From: Rhizobiales bacterium SYSU XM002
GTDB taxonomy: Bacteria > Pseudomonadota > Alphaproteobacteria > Rhizobiales > Beijerinckiaceae
Direction of reading: 5' to 3'
Length of the DNA: 64,000 bases
Assembly: GCA_009846685.1 (NCBI GenBank)
Contig: VWVY01000009.1
Location: 38,625 to 102,624 of the forward strand
Every line of letters starts with the position of its first letter. The stretch's first letter is position 1. A program made the translations under genes and the position numbers. The notes under the pieces were generated by a model, which was not told where the DNA came from, searched no databases, and worked only from the letters and a program-made list of their open reading frames with translations. Of this stretch, positions 51,550-60,529 are shown piece after piece.

Positions 51550-51930
51550 ATGAGAGCTTGGCTTCAGACAGCGAAAGGGTGGGCGCGCCACATCAAGCGC
51601 GATGTCGTTGCCCTTTGGATCGCCGCGAGTGATCCAAGGACGCCAGTCCTGGCGAAGATTACTGCGGCAGCGGTTGCGGCCTATGCGCTCTCTCCGATCG
51701 ACTTGATTCCAGATTTCGTACCCTTGCTCGGTTACTTGGACGATCTGCTCATCGTTCCGTTCGGGATCATCTTGGCTACCAGGTTGGTTCCTCCTTCGCT
51801 GATGATCGAGTTTCGGACCAGTGCGGCACAACGTGAAGAACGAATAGTCAGCAAGGCAGGTCTAGCCATCGTTGTGACGATCTGGCTGCTCGCCACAGGG
51901 GCATCCGTCTGGTTGTTCTGGCCCGCCTGA
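51550..51930 (+). CDS. DUF1232 (YkvA-like) membrane protein
   Basis: A 126-residue protein with the DUF1232 signature PRTPVLAKITAAAVAAYALSP then IDLIPDFVPLLGYLDDLLIVP, and a C-terminal helix (VVTIWLLATGASVWLFW). ATG at 51550 follows GGGG; an earlier in-frame start adds a non-conserved leader. Function of the family is unknown; it is common on chromosomes and accessory DNA alike. Divergent from the toxin-antitoxin pair. Confidence 0.85.
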   Translation: MRAWLQTAKGWARHIKRDVVALWIAASDPRTPVLAKITAAAVAAYALSPIDLIPDFVPLLGYLDDLLIVPFGIILATRLVPPSLMIEFRTSAAQREERIVSKAGLAIVVTIWLLATGASVWLFWPA

Positions 51931-52065
51931 ATAGTGAATTCATTTTGAACTTTGCATGGTCGGCTCGTCCGCTTCGCGCCCCCGTTTCGGTCGTTCACGC
52001 GGATCCTTGGTGTTGCAGATAGCCGACATTTCCCTTGCCCGATTTGCCAGCTGGGAAATCGAAAA

Positions 52066-52503
52066 TTACGGGGTTTCACCGATGCGCCGCGCGATGGGCG
52101 GTAGAACTTTATCCAACAGAGCCAGACAGCTTTGATAGCCGGGCATGCCAAGTTCGTATGGGTCTGGAATGCCGCCGTGATCTTCGCTTGCGACAATGAC
52201 TATTGCTGGTGTGTCCCCTAAGGAGGAGCGGACATGCTCGGCCTCGTGCTGGCCAACGCAGATAATCCATCGGTACTGGTCGAGCTCAAGATCGCCAATC
52301 CAGCGGCTGACATGGGCGCTCAAATCGACGCCTCGTTCCTTCAAACATGCAACGGAGCGATAATTAGCAGGGCGACCTGCCAAAGAGCGATCGATACCGG
52401 CGCTCTCGACCAAAAAAGTGCCGCCAAGGTTCTGCTGGAGCACCGCCTGCATCATCGGGCTGCGGCTGATGTTGCCGACGCAAACACAGAGAACCTTTTT
52501 CAT
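52066..52503 (-). CDS. Low-molecular-weight protein tyrosine phosphatase-like protein
   Basis: A 145-residue LMW-PTP fold protein. The P-loop is CVGNISRSPM (CX5R with Cys10 or so) and the general acid is in GIPDPYELG. This could be a tyrosine phosphatase acting on exopolysaccharide kinases or an arsenate-reductase relative; the DP motif favours phosphatase. Nothing in the neighbours decides. The following minus-strand intergenic region is about 135 bp. Confidence 0.87.
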   Translation of the reverse strand: MKKVLCVCVGNISRSPMMQAVLQQNLGGTFLVESAGIDRSLAGRPANYRSVACLKERGVDLSAHVSRWIGDLELDQYRWIICVGQHEAEHVRSSLGDTPAIVIVASEDHGGIPDPYELGMPGYQSCLALLDKVLPPIARRIGETP

Positions 52504-52803
52504 CGTTCAACGCTAGCACCGGTGCCTATGCCGTCAAGCTCCAACCGGAAACGCGAGCTGGTTAGATCTCCTTGTTTTCGCGCCCGGATTCTCGGCAAAG
52601 TCAGGTGTCAGCAAAGCGCCCCCCTTTTGTGGTCGTTCGCGAGTTGGATTGAGCGCCCGGAAATTTGTCATTCGTTAGAACGGGTCAAAGGTCCAGGAAG
52701 TGCGAAGAACGGCCACCTGCGGCACCAGGAATGTGTGACTGTTCTCCAGAATGCGAATTGAAACGAAATCCGGCCCGGCTGCAGCGCAACCGGGCCGATC
52801 GCG
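52504..52803. other. 300-bp intergenic region
   Basis: Lies between the phosphatase gene start and the 3' end of the broken AhpD-like gene. Apart from the terminator hairpin at 52772-52796 and presumably the phosphatase promoter near 52504-52560, nothing recognisable is seen. Confidence 0.5.
52772..52796 (-). terminator. Rho-independent terminator after the AhpD-like pseudogene
   Basis: On the minus strand GGCCCGG and CCGGGCC form a perfect 7-bp stem around 11 nt, followed by ATTTCGTTT. It lies 8 bp after the original TGA of the AhpD-like frame, supporting that the full frame was once the gene. Confidence 0.75.
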
Positions 52804-53346
52804 TCACGCGGCGCGGGCGCTGCGTGCCGGAAAATCGATGTCGGTTCCGGCGACGTGGTTGATGTAGTTGGTGAAGATGTTCGCCACGACATTCGCAACG
52901 GTCTCGATGATATCCGCCTCGGACAGACCCGCAGCCTTTGCGGCGGCAAGATCCGCATCCGCCACTATACCCTTCGCCGATACGACCTAGGTTGCGAGCG
53001 CGAGGATGGCGCCGGTGCGCGGATCGTCGGATCGACCTTTGAGGTGGGCGTCGATCGCGACAGGGGTAACTTTCAGCCCCGCAGATATCGTGGCATGGGC
53101 AGAGGCGCAGTAGTCACAGGCATTGGCGCCTGCAACGGCGAGCGCGATTGCCTCGCGGGTGCGGGCGTCAAAGCCGCCGCGCGACAGCGACTCGTTCAGG
53201 CCGAGCATACCGGCCAGTACCGCCGGTTGGTTGGCGGCGACGCGGTACAGATTCGGCACCATGCCGATCTTACCCTTGATCGCGGTGAAGAGCGCGGCGG
53301 CCTCAGGGCTTGCAGCGGTGTCGGAGACTTGGGTGATACGTGCCAT
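52804..53346 (-). pseudogene. Carboxymuconolactone decarboxylase/AhpD-family gene with an in-frame amber stop
   Basis: The minus-strand frame from ATG 53346 encodes an AhpD-like protein with the redox motif ACDYCASAHATI. It is stopped by TAG at 52989-52987 after 119 residues (LALAT), but the same frame goes on for 60 more conserved-looking codons (VVSAKGIVADADLAAAKAAG, then NYINHVAGTDIDFP) to a TGA at 52806-52804, and the terminator follows. Read through, the protein would be about 180 residues, the family size. So a single base change disabled the C-terminal half. The N-terminal product may still be made. Confidence 0.85.
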
Positions 53347-53376
53347 TTGGATGTGTCCTTTCTAGGCGGATGGGAA

Positions 53377-53739
53377 TCAGGCCGAGACCATGTCGGTTTC
53401 GGGTTTGGAGAGGCTGATCACGGCCACCACGGCAGCACCGTTCAGCCAGTAGAAGGCGGCGTCGAGCCCGGCGAAGCCGAGGGCGAAGGGCAGGATCAGG
53501 AAGAGCACGCCGACGGCCAGGTCGACGGCGAGGTGCAGCTTGTAGGGCAGCACTCGGATCAGGCCGGTCTGGTGGTCAGTGAAGACGGTCAGCAGCAGGG
53601 CCGCTACGCCGATGATCGGCGAAATGGTCAGCGCGAGGGCGTTGGACTCACCCAGACCGAGGAGAAACGGCAGGATGATGAGCGCGAAGGCAACAGGATA
53701 GTCGAGCCAGGAATGGATCTGTTTGGTGACGAAGCGCAT
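53377..53739 (-). CDS. SPW-repeat membrane protein
   Basis: A 120-residue protein with four hydrophobic helices. Two related halves (WLDYPVAFALIILPFLLGL and LHLAVDLAVGVLFLILPFALGF) match the SPW repeat family, where W-x-D starts each pair. Function is unknown. AAAGGA lies about 9 bp upstream of the ATG. It sits 30 bp before the AhpD-like pseudogene and downstream of the AraC gene, and may be part of one AraC-controlled unit. Confidence 0.75.
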   Translation of the reverse strand: MRFVTKQIHSWLDYPVAFALIILPFLLGLGESNALALTISPIIGVAALLLTVFTDHQTGLIRVLPYKLHLAVDLAVGVLFLILPFALGFAGLDAAFYWLNGAAVVAVISLSKPETDMVSA

Positions 53740-53768
53740 GGCGCAGGGGTCCTTTCAGTTGGGGGTCA

Positions 53769-53790
53769 AACGACGAGCTACGCCGTCGTT
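53769..53790 (-). terminator. Hairpin between the AraC gene and the SPW gene
   Basis: AACGACG (53769-53775) and CGTCGTT (53784-53790) form a perfect 7-bp stem with an 8-nt loop, 88 bp downstream of the araC-family stop. Only a short T-run follows on the minus strand, so it could attenuate rather than stop transcription. Confidence 0.45.
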
Positions 53791-53877
53791 CCCTCCAACC
53801 TAGGTGCATTCTTGCGGACGATGAATTTCGGATAGTCCACGTCGTATTGCAGATCGTCCGAAACCTCGGACGTAGCG

Positions 53878-54834
53878 CTAAGCTGCCTGGTGGTGCGCGA
53901 AGCCGGACTGCCGGAAGGCTGCGGGCGATATGCCGATCTCTTTCTTGAAGACCCGACTGAAGGCGGACTCGGAGGCATAGCCCGAGACTTCCGCCGCCTC
54001 AGCCACCGAGAGCCCCCGCGCTGCGAGCGCCTCCCGCGCGATCTGCATCCGCCAGGAGGTGACATAGGCCATCGGCGTCACGCCAAGTCTCTGCGTGAAA
54101 CGTTCCGCGAAACCGGTGCGCGACAGGCCCGCTTCGCGCGCGAGGGATGCCACCGACCAGTCTCCGGCGGGGGAGCGGTGGAAAGACGTGAGTGCGCGCG
54201 CAAGCTGCGGGTCGGCGAAACCCGCCACTCCCCCGTTCCCCTCTGCACTCTGTTCTATATGAGCGCGGATCGCCTGAGCAAAGATCGCCTCGGACAGTTT
54301 CAGCGCGATCAGGTCGCCACCAAGCCGCGCACCGCCCGCTTCGGCACCGATGACCTTCAGCGTCGCTTCGAGCCAGGGCCCTGCCTCGTCGCCGTAGCCG
54401 CGAAGGTGGATGAAAGGCGGGAGCCGGTCGAAGAGCAGGTGGCGCGAGCCTTCGGCCAGCGCAAAATGGCCGCAGATAAGCTGGGTGTCGCGCGTCGTCT
54501 CGTCGCCGCCCCAGACGAGCGTGCCGTGACCCGGGAACCCCGAGCGCGATAGGACATCGTCAAGCGGCAGCGCCTCGTCGGGGCCTGTATGGCGGCACGA
54601 GAGCACATGGGCTGTGCCATGCGGGATGATGATCAGATCGCCCTGCGCCAGATGCACTGGTTGTGTGCGGTCGCCGACGCGCACCAACGCCTCTCCCCGG
54701 TGCGCGAAGTGGAAGCGCGCCACATCGCGAAAGGCAGGGACGCGCACGCCCCAGGGCTCGGTAAAGCTCGTGCGAAAGTAGAGCGAGCCACGAAGCGAGA
54801 GGCGGGTGAGGATGTCACTGAGCAGGTCCAACAT
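53878..54834 (-). CDS. AraC-family regulator with cupin sensor domain
   Basis: A 318-residue AraC regulator: N-terminal cupin domain (residues about 1-190; HLAQGDLIIIPHGTAHVLSC is the cupin core) and C-terminal double helix-turn-helix (SVASLAREAGLSRTGFAERF then VAEAAEVSGYASESAFSRVFKKE). Such cupin_6-AraC proteins often control nearby detoxification genes, here the SPW/AhpD genes downstream or the YHS/GST genes on the other side (inferred). Confidence 0.9.
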   Translation of the reverse strand: MLDLLSDILTRLSLRGSLYFRTSFTEPWGVRVPAFRDVARFHFAHRGEALVRVGDRTQPVHLAQGDLIIIPHGTAHVLSCRHTGPDEALPLDDVLSRSGFPGHGTLVWGGDETTRDTQLICGHFALAEGSRHLLFDRLPPFIHLRGYGDEAGPWLEATLKVIGAEAGGARLGGDLIALKLSEAIFAQAIRAHIEQSAEGNGGVAGFADPQLARALTSFHRSPAGDWSVASLAREAGLSRTGFAERFTQRLGVTPMAYVTSWRMQIAREALAARGLSVAEAAEVSGYASESAFSRVFKKEIGISPAAFRQSGFAHHQAA

Positions 54835-54967
54835 GGCGAAACGATGTGACGGAAATCATCGTCTGTCCAGAGGGCTGGACGAATGCGCAGGCATTCCGAA
54901 CTGCCGGACATTCTTCGTCCGCAATCTACGGGCGTATCTGATGGCATCATCAGAACGGGAGGTTCCC

Positions 54968-55190
54968 ATGAACTCGATGAACCGTTCCGTCGTCGCTGTG
55001 GCAGCGACAATCGCGCTCGCCATCGGCGGGTTTGGCGCCCATCAGGTGGCACGCGCACAGTCGGCGATGGCCGGCGGCGCGATGATCGGCGACGGCCGCA
55101 TCGGCAGGAGAATGCGGCTCGTGCCATGCTGACAACGCCACGATCGAGATGCTGTTCAGTAAGTTCTATCCGATCCTCGGGCAGAACTGA
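54968..55190 (+). pseudogene. Frameshifted remnant of a small c-type cytochrome
   Basis: The ATG at 54968 starts a signal peptide (MNRSVVAVAATIALAIGGF, cleavage near ARAQS) and runs to TGA at 55130-55132. One base over, the frame from 55104 reads AGECGSCHADNATIEML and SKFYPILGQN to TGA at 55188-55190. CGSCH is a CxxCH haem motif and YPILGQN matches the segment after haem in class I cytochromes c. So signal and haem site lie in different frames, and the rest of the domain, including the axial Met, is missing. A frameshifted, truncated pseudogene. Confidence 0.7.
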
Positions 55191-55419
55191 GGGCGGGGGC
55201 GATGGTGCGGTCAAGAGAGAAGTTCGTATTTTGCGACGATTCTCGGCGAGCCGCAACGATTTCATTGTCATTTCTATCTCCACCGTCCGTTAGTTCGGAT
55301 GATCAGACATGAGCTTCGAACGCTCTGGAATTCACGCAAGCCGCGATCTGCCTCAAGTTACTGCTACGCCCGGCAGGCCAAGTCGCCCGGGTGTCATCCA
55401 TCAACCGAAAGGAAATCCC

Positions 55420-55902
55420 ATGTCTCGCAAACTGACCCTCGCCGCTGCAACACTCGTGGCTCTTTGCGTCTTCGGTCCGGCCATGGCGGCCGACGAAGTC
55501 AACGTCGTCCCGGGCCTGACCGCCGCAGGTGCGCCGCTGGGCCTGCACGGATCGGACCCCGTCGCGCTTCTTGATCAAGGCAAGAACGTCGGAGGCGCTG
55601 CGACCCAGACTGTCATCCACGATGGCGTGTCGTACTACTTCGCCTCCGAGGTGAACAAGAAGACCTTTGAGGCAAACCCCACCCGCTATGTCGTCCAGAA
55701 TGGCGGCTTCTGCACCTTCGGTGTCTCGGTCAATAAGAAGTTCGACGGCGATCCCAAATTCTCGGCCGTCGTCGACGGCAAACTCTACGTCTTCCTGAAC
55801 AAAGAGATCTACAATGCTTTCCTGAAAGACAAGGCAGGCACGATCTCGAAAGCGGCGAAGAACTGGAAGACGATCCAGCACACCGCCGCCAAGGATCTGT
55901 GA
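55420..55902 (+). CDS. Periplasmic YHS-domain protein
   Basis: A 160-residue protein with a signal peptide (about 1-23, ending GPAMA). The YHS-type domain is in GLHGSDPVALLDQGKNV through YYFASEVNKKTFEANPTRYV, then GGFCTFGVSVNKKFDGDP, which places the single Cys. Similar proteins occur near metal and peroxide genes, but their role is not proven. GAAAGGAAATCCC precedes the ATG. 62 bp before the GST gene. Confidence 0.83.
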   Translation: MSRKLTLAAATLVALCVFGPAMAADEVNVVPGLTAAGAPLGLHGSDPVALLDQGKNVGGAATQTVIHDGVSYYFASEVNKKTFEANPTRYVVQNGGFCTFGVSVNKKFDGDPKFSAVVDGKLYVFLNKEIYNAFLKDKAGTISKAAKNWKTIQHTAAKDL

Positions 55903-55964
55903 CCCGAAGCAGCGCGACCGGGCCGGCCCGTCCCCGCCGGCCCGGACTTTCCGTGGAGAAGCAC

Positions 55965-56657
55965 ATGCCCCAGCACATCAGCCTCGTCAGCCATGCGCTT
56001 TGCCCCTATGTCCAGCGCATCGCTATCGCACTTGCCGAGAAGGGCGTGGCGCATGACCGCCTGACCGTCGATCTGGCGAACAAGCCGCGCTGGTTCCTCG
56101 ACATTTCGCCCACGGGCCGCACACCGGTCCTGAAGGTCGGTGCAGCGGCCCTGTTCGAATCCGCCGCGATTCTCGAATATCTTGAGGAGACGCAGCCCCA
56201 TCCACTCCATCCCGCCGACCCGGTCGAGCGAGCTCGGCACCGCGCGTGGGTCGGCTTCGGCTCGGAATGCCTGAGCGATATCGCTGGCTTCTATTCGGCG
56301 CCGGACAACTCAAGTCTGAACATGAAAGCCGCCACGCTTCACACACGCTTCCGGCTTCTCGAGCGTCAACTGGGTCGGGGCCCCTGGTTCGCCGACGACT
56401 CCTTCAGCCTGGTGGATGCCGTGTTCGCGCCCGTCTTCCGGTATTTCGACACATTCGACCGGATCGACGATTTCGGTGTGTTCGATGGGCTGGAGCGGGT
56501 CACGGATTGGCGCTGCGAACTGGCCGACCGCCCCTCGGTGCAGGGCGCTGTCGGACCGGACTACGACAACCTGCTCGCCGGGTTCATCGAGCGGCGCGGT
56601 GGTGCCCTGTCGCGAATGCTCGGAGAGGGCGCTCGCTCTGCAGCAACATTTGCCTGA
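55965..56657 (+). CDS. Glutathione S-transferase family protein
   Basis: A 230-residue GST. The N-terminal thioredoxin fold has HALCPYVQRIAIALAEKG with a Cys-Pro active site (omega-like) and the glutathione loop ALFESAAILEYLEE. The C-terminal helical domain contains FSLVDAVFAPVFRYF with the conserved N-capping Asp. Cys-type GSTs act more as thiol reductases or dehydroascorbate reductases than conjugating enzymes. ATG at 55965 matches the family; upstream start lacks support. Confidence 0.88.
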   Translation: MPQHISLVSHALCPYVQRIAIALAEKGVAHDRLTVDLANKPRWFLDISPTGRTPVLKVGAAALFESAAILEYLEETQPHPLHPADPVERARHRAWVGFGSECLSDIAGFYSAPDNSSLNMKAATLHTRFRLLERQLGRGPWFADDSFSLVDAVFAPVFRYFDTFDRIDDFGVFDGLERVTDWRCELADRPSVQGAVGPDYDNLLAGFIERRGGALSRMLGEGARSAATFA

Positions 56658-56672
56658 AACCGGAGCACAGGA

Positions 56673-57194
56673 ATGCAACAAATGACACAGGAACGACGCG
56701 TGCGGCGGGCACCTCGGCGGTCTGCCCCCGCGATCGCCTTCGCCCGGCTGTCCGAGGTGTCGCCCGATCTTCTGGTCGCGCACATGTCTGATCCGCGGAT
56801 GGCCGAACACATGCCACTGCTGACCGAACCTTGGGACATCGCCGTCGCCAAGCGCTTCCTGACGGCAAAGGAAGCCACATGGCAGCGCGACGGGCTGGGT
56901 CACTGGGCGATCCTCGCCGATGGAAGCTATGTCGGATGGGGCGGGTTCCAGAAGGAAGGCGATGAATGGGACTTCGGCCTTGTCCTGCGGCCAGACGCCT
57001 TCGGTCTTGGCGCTGCGATCACCCGAGCTGCACTGGACTTCGCCCGTGCTGATCCGCGCATCGCGTTCGTTACGTTTCTCTTGCCACCATCGCGTCGCAA
57101 TCTCGGGGCGCTGGCAAGGTTGGGCGCCCGCTTCGTCGGCGAGGTGGACCACGCCGGGGCATCGTTCCGGAAATTCCGGCTCGAGATGGAATGA
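56673..57194 (+). CDS. GNAT-family N-acetyltransferase
   Basis: A 173-residue acetyltransferase of the RimJ/RimL type. Core strands and the acetyl-CoA loop are WAILADGSYVGWGGFQ, EWDFGLVLRPDAFGLGAAI and SRRNLGALARLGARFVGEV. The substrate is unknown. A start at 56682 (MTQERR) is also possible. It follows the GST gene by 15 bp. Confidence 0.87.
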   Translation: MQQMTQERRVRRAPRRSAPAIAFARLSEVSPDLLVAHMSDPRMAEHMPLLTEPWDIAVAKRFLTAKEATWQRDGLGHWAILADGSYVGWGGFQKEGDEWDFGLVLRPDAFGLGAAITRAALDFARADPRIAFVTFLLPPSRRNLGALARLGARFVGEVDHAGASFRKFRLEME

Positions 57195-57238
57195 GAGGCC
57201 GAACGGCCGGGACAGAGCACAATCAGGAGAAGAAAATC

Positions 57239-57511
57239 ATGACCACAATCGACCATATGAGCCTCGGGGTCGCGGACGTACCGGCAGCGCGAGAATTCAA
57301 TGTGAAGCTGCTTTCAAAGCTCGGGATCAACTGTCTTGCCGAGGGAGAGGGCTTCGCCGCCTTTGGACGCGCGCGCGTGGAGTTCCTGCTGCTGGCACCC
57401 TTCGATGGTCGCGCGGCAAGCGCCGGAAATGGTGCGCACGTTGCCTTCGCCGCACCTGACCGCGAAGCGGTCACGAACGCCCATGAGGGCATAGCGTTGG
57501 TTTCTCGCTAA
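57239..57511 (+). pseudogene. Glyoxalase/VOC-family gene cut by the Tn3-family insertion
   Basis: The frame from ATG 57239 encodes the first 82 residues of a VOC-fold protein (MTTIDHMSLGVADVPAAREF, then FLLLAPFDG). From 57485 the codons belong to the transposon's left inverted repeat (EGIALVSR, TAA at 57509-57511). A complete VOC protein has about 125 residues, so the C-terminal third, with its metal ligand Glu/His, is missing. The rest of the gene should lie beyond the right repeat, outside the window. Confidence 0.88.
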
Positions 57512-57522
57512 ACAACGCGAGG
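57485..57522 (+). repeat. Left terminal inverted repeat of the Tn3-family element
   Basis: Begins GAGGGCATAGCGTTGG and ends ACGCGAGG. Compared with the right repeat read inward, it differs at five of 38 positions, three in the outer 28 bases and two in the inner eight. It interrupts the glyoxalase-family gene. Confidence 0.93.
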
Positions 57523-57545
57523 GGTGAACGTGAGGGGAACATTGC

Positions 57546-60515
57546 TCAGGCGGCGGTGTAGGTTGCGGGCAGGATGAGCGCCTTGCGCGCTGTTGTCTGC
57601 GCCGCGCGATCCCAGAGGAAATCGCCGGAGAAGGCGATATGCTCCCACCCGACCGGCGAGGTATGAGCCACTAGCTGGTCCGGCGCGGCCTGGCCGGTTG
57701 CGGCGAGATGGGCCAGAGCGTCGCTCATGTAGGTCGCATTCCAATAGACGATCGCCGCGATTACGAGATTGAGGCCGGAGGCCCGATAGAGCTGCGCCTC
57801 GTGGCTGCGGTCGATGATCCGCCCCTGCCGGAATGTGCAGATGGCCTGGGTCAGGGCATGACGCTGTTCGCTCTTGTTCAGCCCGGCCTGACAACGCCGG
57901 CGCAGGGAGGGGTTCTCCAGCCAGTCGAGCATGAACAGGGTGCGCTCGATCTTGCCGATTTCCTGAAGGGCGACGTCGATCTGGTTCTTTCTCTCGAAGG
58001 CCGCGAGTTTTCTGAGCATCGCGGAGGGCAGGGCATGACCCGAGCGGAGCGAAGCAACCAGACGCAGGATATCGTCCCAGTGCGCGGCGATGATATCGGC
58101 ACGGATACGTTTGCCGAGCAGGGGTTGCAGGGTCGGATAGGTCGAAGGGCTTTCCAGCGGCGCAAGACGGCGGTCGGGGAAGTCGCGCAGGCGCGGGCAG
58201 AACCGGAACCCGAGCAGCGCGCAAAGCGCGAAGACATGATCGGTCGCACCGCCCGTGTCGGTGTAATGCTCGTGGATCGAAAGCGATGCGCCATGATGCA
58301 GGAGCCCGTCGAGCACATAGGGTGCTTCATGGGTCGCTGCCGAAAGCACGGTGACGTGGAACGGGGCATGCCGATCGGAGACATGGGTATAGAAGGAAAA
58401 GCCGGGATCAGCGCCATACCGGGCATTGATCTCGCCACCCGGCGCCACGCGCTTGCCGCCCCGGAAGAACTGCCCATCCGAACTCGAGGTGGTTCCCTCG
58501 CCCCAAGCGGCTGCGATCGGCAGTTTGTGGTGGGCGTCGATGAGGATGGCGAGGGCCGCGCGATAGGTTTCCTCGCGGATATAGGCATCGCGGGTCCAGA
58601 TCAGCTGATCGCGCGTGACGCCCTGGCTTGAAGCCGCCATGCGGGCAAGGCCAAGATTGGTCGCATCAGCAAGGATTGCGGCCAGCAGCGCGTTGTCATA
58701 GGGAGCGGAAGCGCCCGTGCGCAGGTTGGTGAAGGCCGAGAGGAATCCGGTCTGCCGGGCGACTTCATGCAGGAGTTCCGTGATGCGGATGCGCGGCATC
58801 ATCGCGTCAAGGCGTTGTGCGAGCTGCTCCGATTCCGGGATCGGCGTTGCCCGGATCGGGGAGATCGACAGGCGCCCGTCAATCAACGCGACACTTTCGA
58901 GTTGCCCTCGGGCAAGACGCCTAGCGAAGCGCTTCAGCCGGTCGTCGAGTTCGTGACCACGTTCGGCCAGCCAGCGTTCCGGGTCGCTCGGCAAACTGAG
59001 GTCTCCGGCGATGGATGTCGCCTCCGCCGAGGAGGCCAGATAGGCGTCGAAGCGTCGGTAGGATGCGGAACGCTCGACATAGACATCCCCCGAACGCAGC
59101 TTGTTGCGCAAATGCGCAAGGACTGCCGTTTCGTAAAGCCGGCGGCTGATCCGCCCATCAGGCTGGACAACGATTTTGCGCCATTCCTTCCGGAAGGGCA
59201 TCGGTGCATCCGCCGGCACCTCACGACGCCCGGACCGGTAGAGCGTCCTCAGGATTGCGATAGCCGCAAGGGTGCGGGAATCGCTTTTGCCTGCCCTGAA
59301 CTCCAGGGCTTCGATCAGGGCGGGCGCGAACTTGCGCAACGTCTGATATCGATCTGCAGCGAGAACGAGAGGATCTTCTCCCGTGGAAGCGGCGATGGCG
59401 ACAATCTCGGGCCGGGCCCGCAAAAGGGTCGCCCATCCGATGCTTTTGTCGAGCACAGTGATAGGATCGGCGTCGGTTTCGACGGCGCTGGCCAGAGCGT
59501 CGATCGTGCGTTGGAAGAGGCCCATCAGCCGGGCGACATCCCGGGCGGTTCCGGCATAGTTTCTTGCCTGTCGCGCCTTGGCGCGCGTGAACAGTCCGCC
59601 GATCAGCTTGTCTGCCATGGCCAGAACGGCATCAATAAACTGGGCCTCTGCGTCGGCGAGATAAGCCACGAGCATCGCCCGTCGGCGCAGCGGCGTATAG
59701 CGTTCGATCAGATAGGCCGGCGACAGGCGGGCTTCCCGGGCAAACTGTCGTGCCCGGTCGGGATGCACGGTGTCGGCTGTTGCCGTCGGCAGACCGAGCC
59801 CCCGAACGAAGGCCAGACGCTCCAGCAACAAGCCGATATGATCGGGCCTGGCGGCATCGGGCAGGGTCTTGAGCCAGGAAAGGCGCGACATGCCGAGCAC
59901 CTTGTCCCTGACGATCAGCGCATCGACAGCAGCAGATTGTGTTTCCGAGAGCGGTGCGACGAGCGCCTGCATGGCGGCCTTGCGGGCACGAGCACGGCCG
60001 GCAAGTCCCGCCCGCTCGATCGTCGACAGGGATGGCAGCAGGATATGGCTGGCGCGCAGGGCTGCAATGATCCCGGTCGCGATCGGCAGCCCACGATCCG
60101 TGCCGCGCGCCGCTTCGGCGGCGGCATCGATCATCATCGGGATATCTCCGCGCACGGCGAGCCGAAGCCCCAGAGCACTGGCCAGATCGCGGGCATGATC
60201 TGTCATGGTCTGCGCCCGCGCCGCGTAGTCGGTGAAGGCCGACGCGGGAAGATCGAGGCCCTCGGCAAGAAACGAGACCAGCTCGACCGGAACGGCAAAC
60301 CCACCCTGAAGCCAGCCCGCAAGCGTCACACCGGGATGACGCAGCAGAGCGAGTTGCACAGCAACGCCAAGACGGTTGGCATCGTCACGTCGCTCCCTGA
60401 TCAAGGCGAGATCGGCCGCCTCGAATGTGTAGAGCCGGACGAGTTCGTCCCGCTCCTCCGGGATATGAACAAGCCTGCGGCGCTCGGCGTCCGTCAGCAG
60501 TCGGTTCCTGTCCAT
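57546..60515 (-). CDS. tnpA: Tn3-family transposase TnpA
   Basis: A 989-residue Tn3 transposase, near full length. Features include the N-terminal DUF4158-like part (MDRNRLLTDAERRRL) and the C-terminal DDE domain with Asp in HVSDRHAPFH, Asp in DTGGATDHVFALCALLGF and Glu in LQEIGKIERTLFML. The last residues are ARKALILPATYTAA. The ATG at 60515 has GAGGAG upstream. It recognises the 38-bp repeats for replicative transposition. Divergent from tnpR across the res-like region. Appears intact, so the element may still be active. Confidence 0.95.
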   Translation of the reverse strand: MDRNRLLTDAERRRLVHIPEERDELVRLYTFEAADLALIRERRDDANRLGVAVQLALLRHPGVTLAGWLQGGFAVPVELVSFLAEGLDLPASAFTDYAARAQTMTDHARDLASALGLRLAVRGDIPMMIDAAAEAARGTDRGLPIATGIIAALRASHILLPSLSTIERAGLAGRARARKAAMQALVAPLSETQSAAVDALIVRDKVLGMSRLSWLKTLPDAARPDHIGLLLERLAFVRGLGLPTATADTVHPDRARQFAREARLSPAYLIERYTPLRRRAMLVAYLADAEAQFIDAVLAMADKLIGGLFTRAKARQARNYAGTARDVARLMGLFQRTIDALASAVETDADPITVLDKSIGWATLLRARPEIVAIAASTGEDPLVLAADRYQTLRKFAPALIEALEFRAGKSDSRTLAAIAILRTLYRSGRREVPADAPMPFRKEWRKIVVQPDGRISRRLYETAVLAHLRNKLRSGDVYVERSASYRRFDAYLASSAEATSIAGDLSLPSDPERWLAERGHELDDRLKRFARRLARGQLESVALIDGRLSISPIRATPIPESEQLAQRLDAMMPRIRITELLHEVARQTGFLSAFTNLRTGASAPYDNALLAAILADATNLGLARMAASSQGVTRDQLIWTRDAYIREETYRAALAILIDAHHKLPIAAAWGEGTTSSSDGQFFRGGKRVAPGGEINARYGADPGFSFYTHVSDRHAPFHVTVLSAATHEAPYVLDGLLHHGASLSIHEHYTDTGGATDHVFALCALLGFRFCPRLRDFPDRRLAPLESPSTYPTLQPLLGKRIRADIIAAHWDDILRLVASLRSGHALPSAMLRKLAAFERKNQIDVALQEIGKIERTLFMLDWLENPSLRRRCQAGLNKSEQRHALTQAICTFRQGRIIDRSHEAQLYRASGLNLVIAAIVYWNATYMSDALAHLAATGQAAPDQLVAHTSPVGWEHIAFSGDFLWDRAAQTTARKALILPATYTAA

Positions 60516-60529
60516 TCCGGTCTCCTCAC

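Noticed and set aside
52987..52989. TAG as a programmed readthrough or pyrrolysine codon in the AhpD-like gene
   Set aside because: No pyl genes or recoding element are visible and the family has no such residue; a plain nonsense mutation is simpler.
52855..53835. A 326-codon plus-strand open frame across the AhpD-like and SPW genes
   Set aside because: It is antisense to two genes with recognisable motifs, has no ribosome site, and its composition (Gly/Arg/Asp repeats) is typical of a shadow frame.
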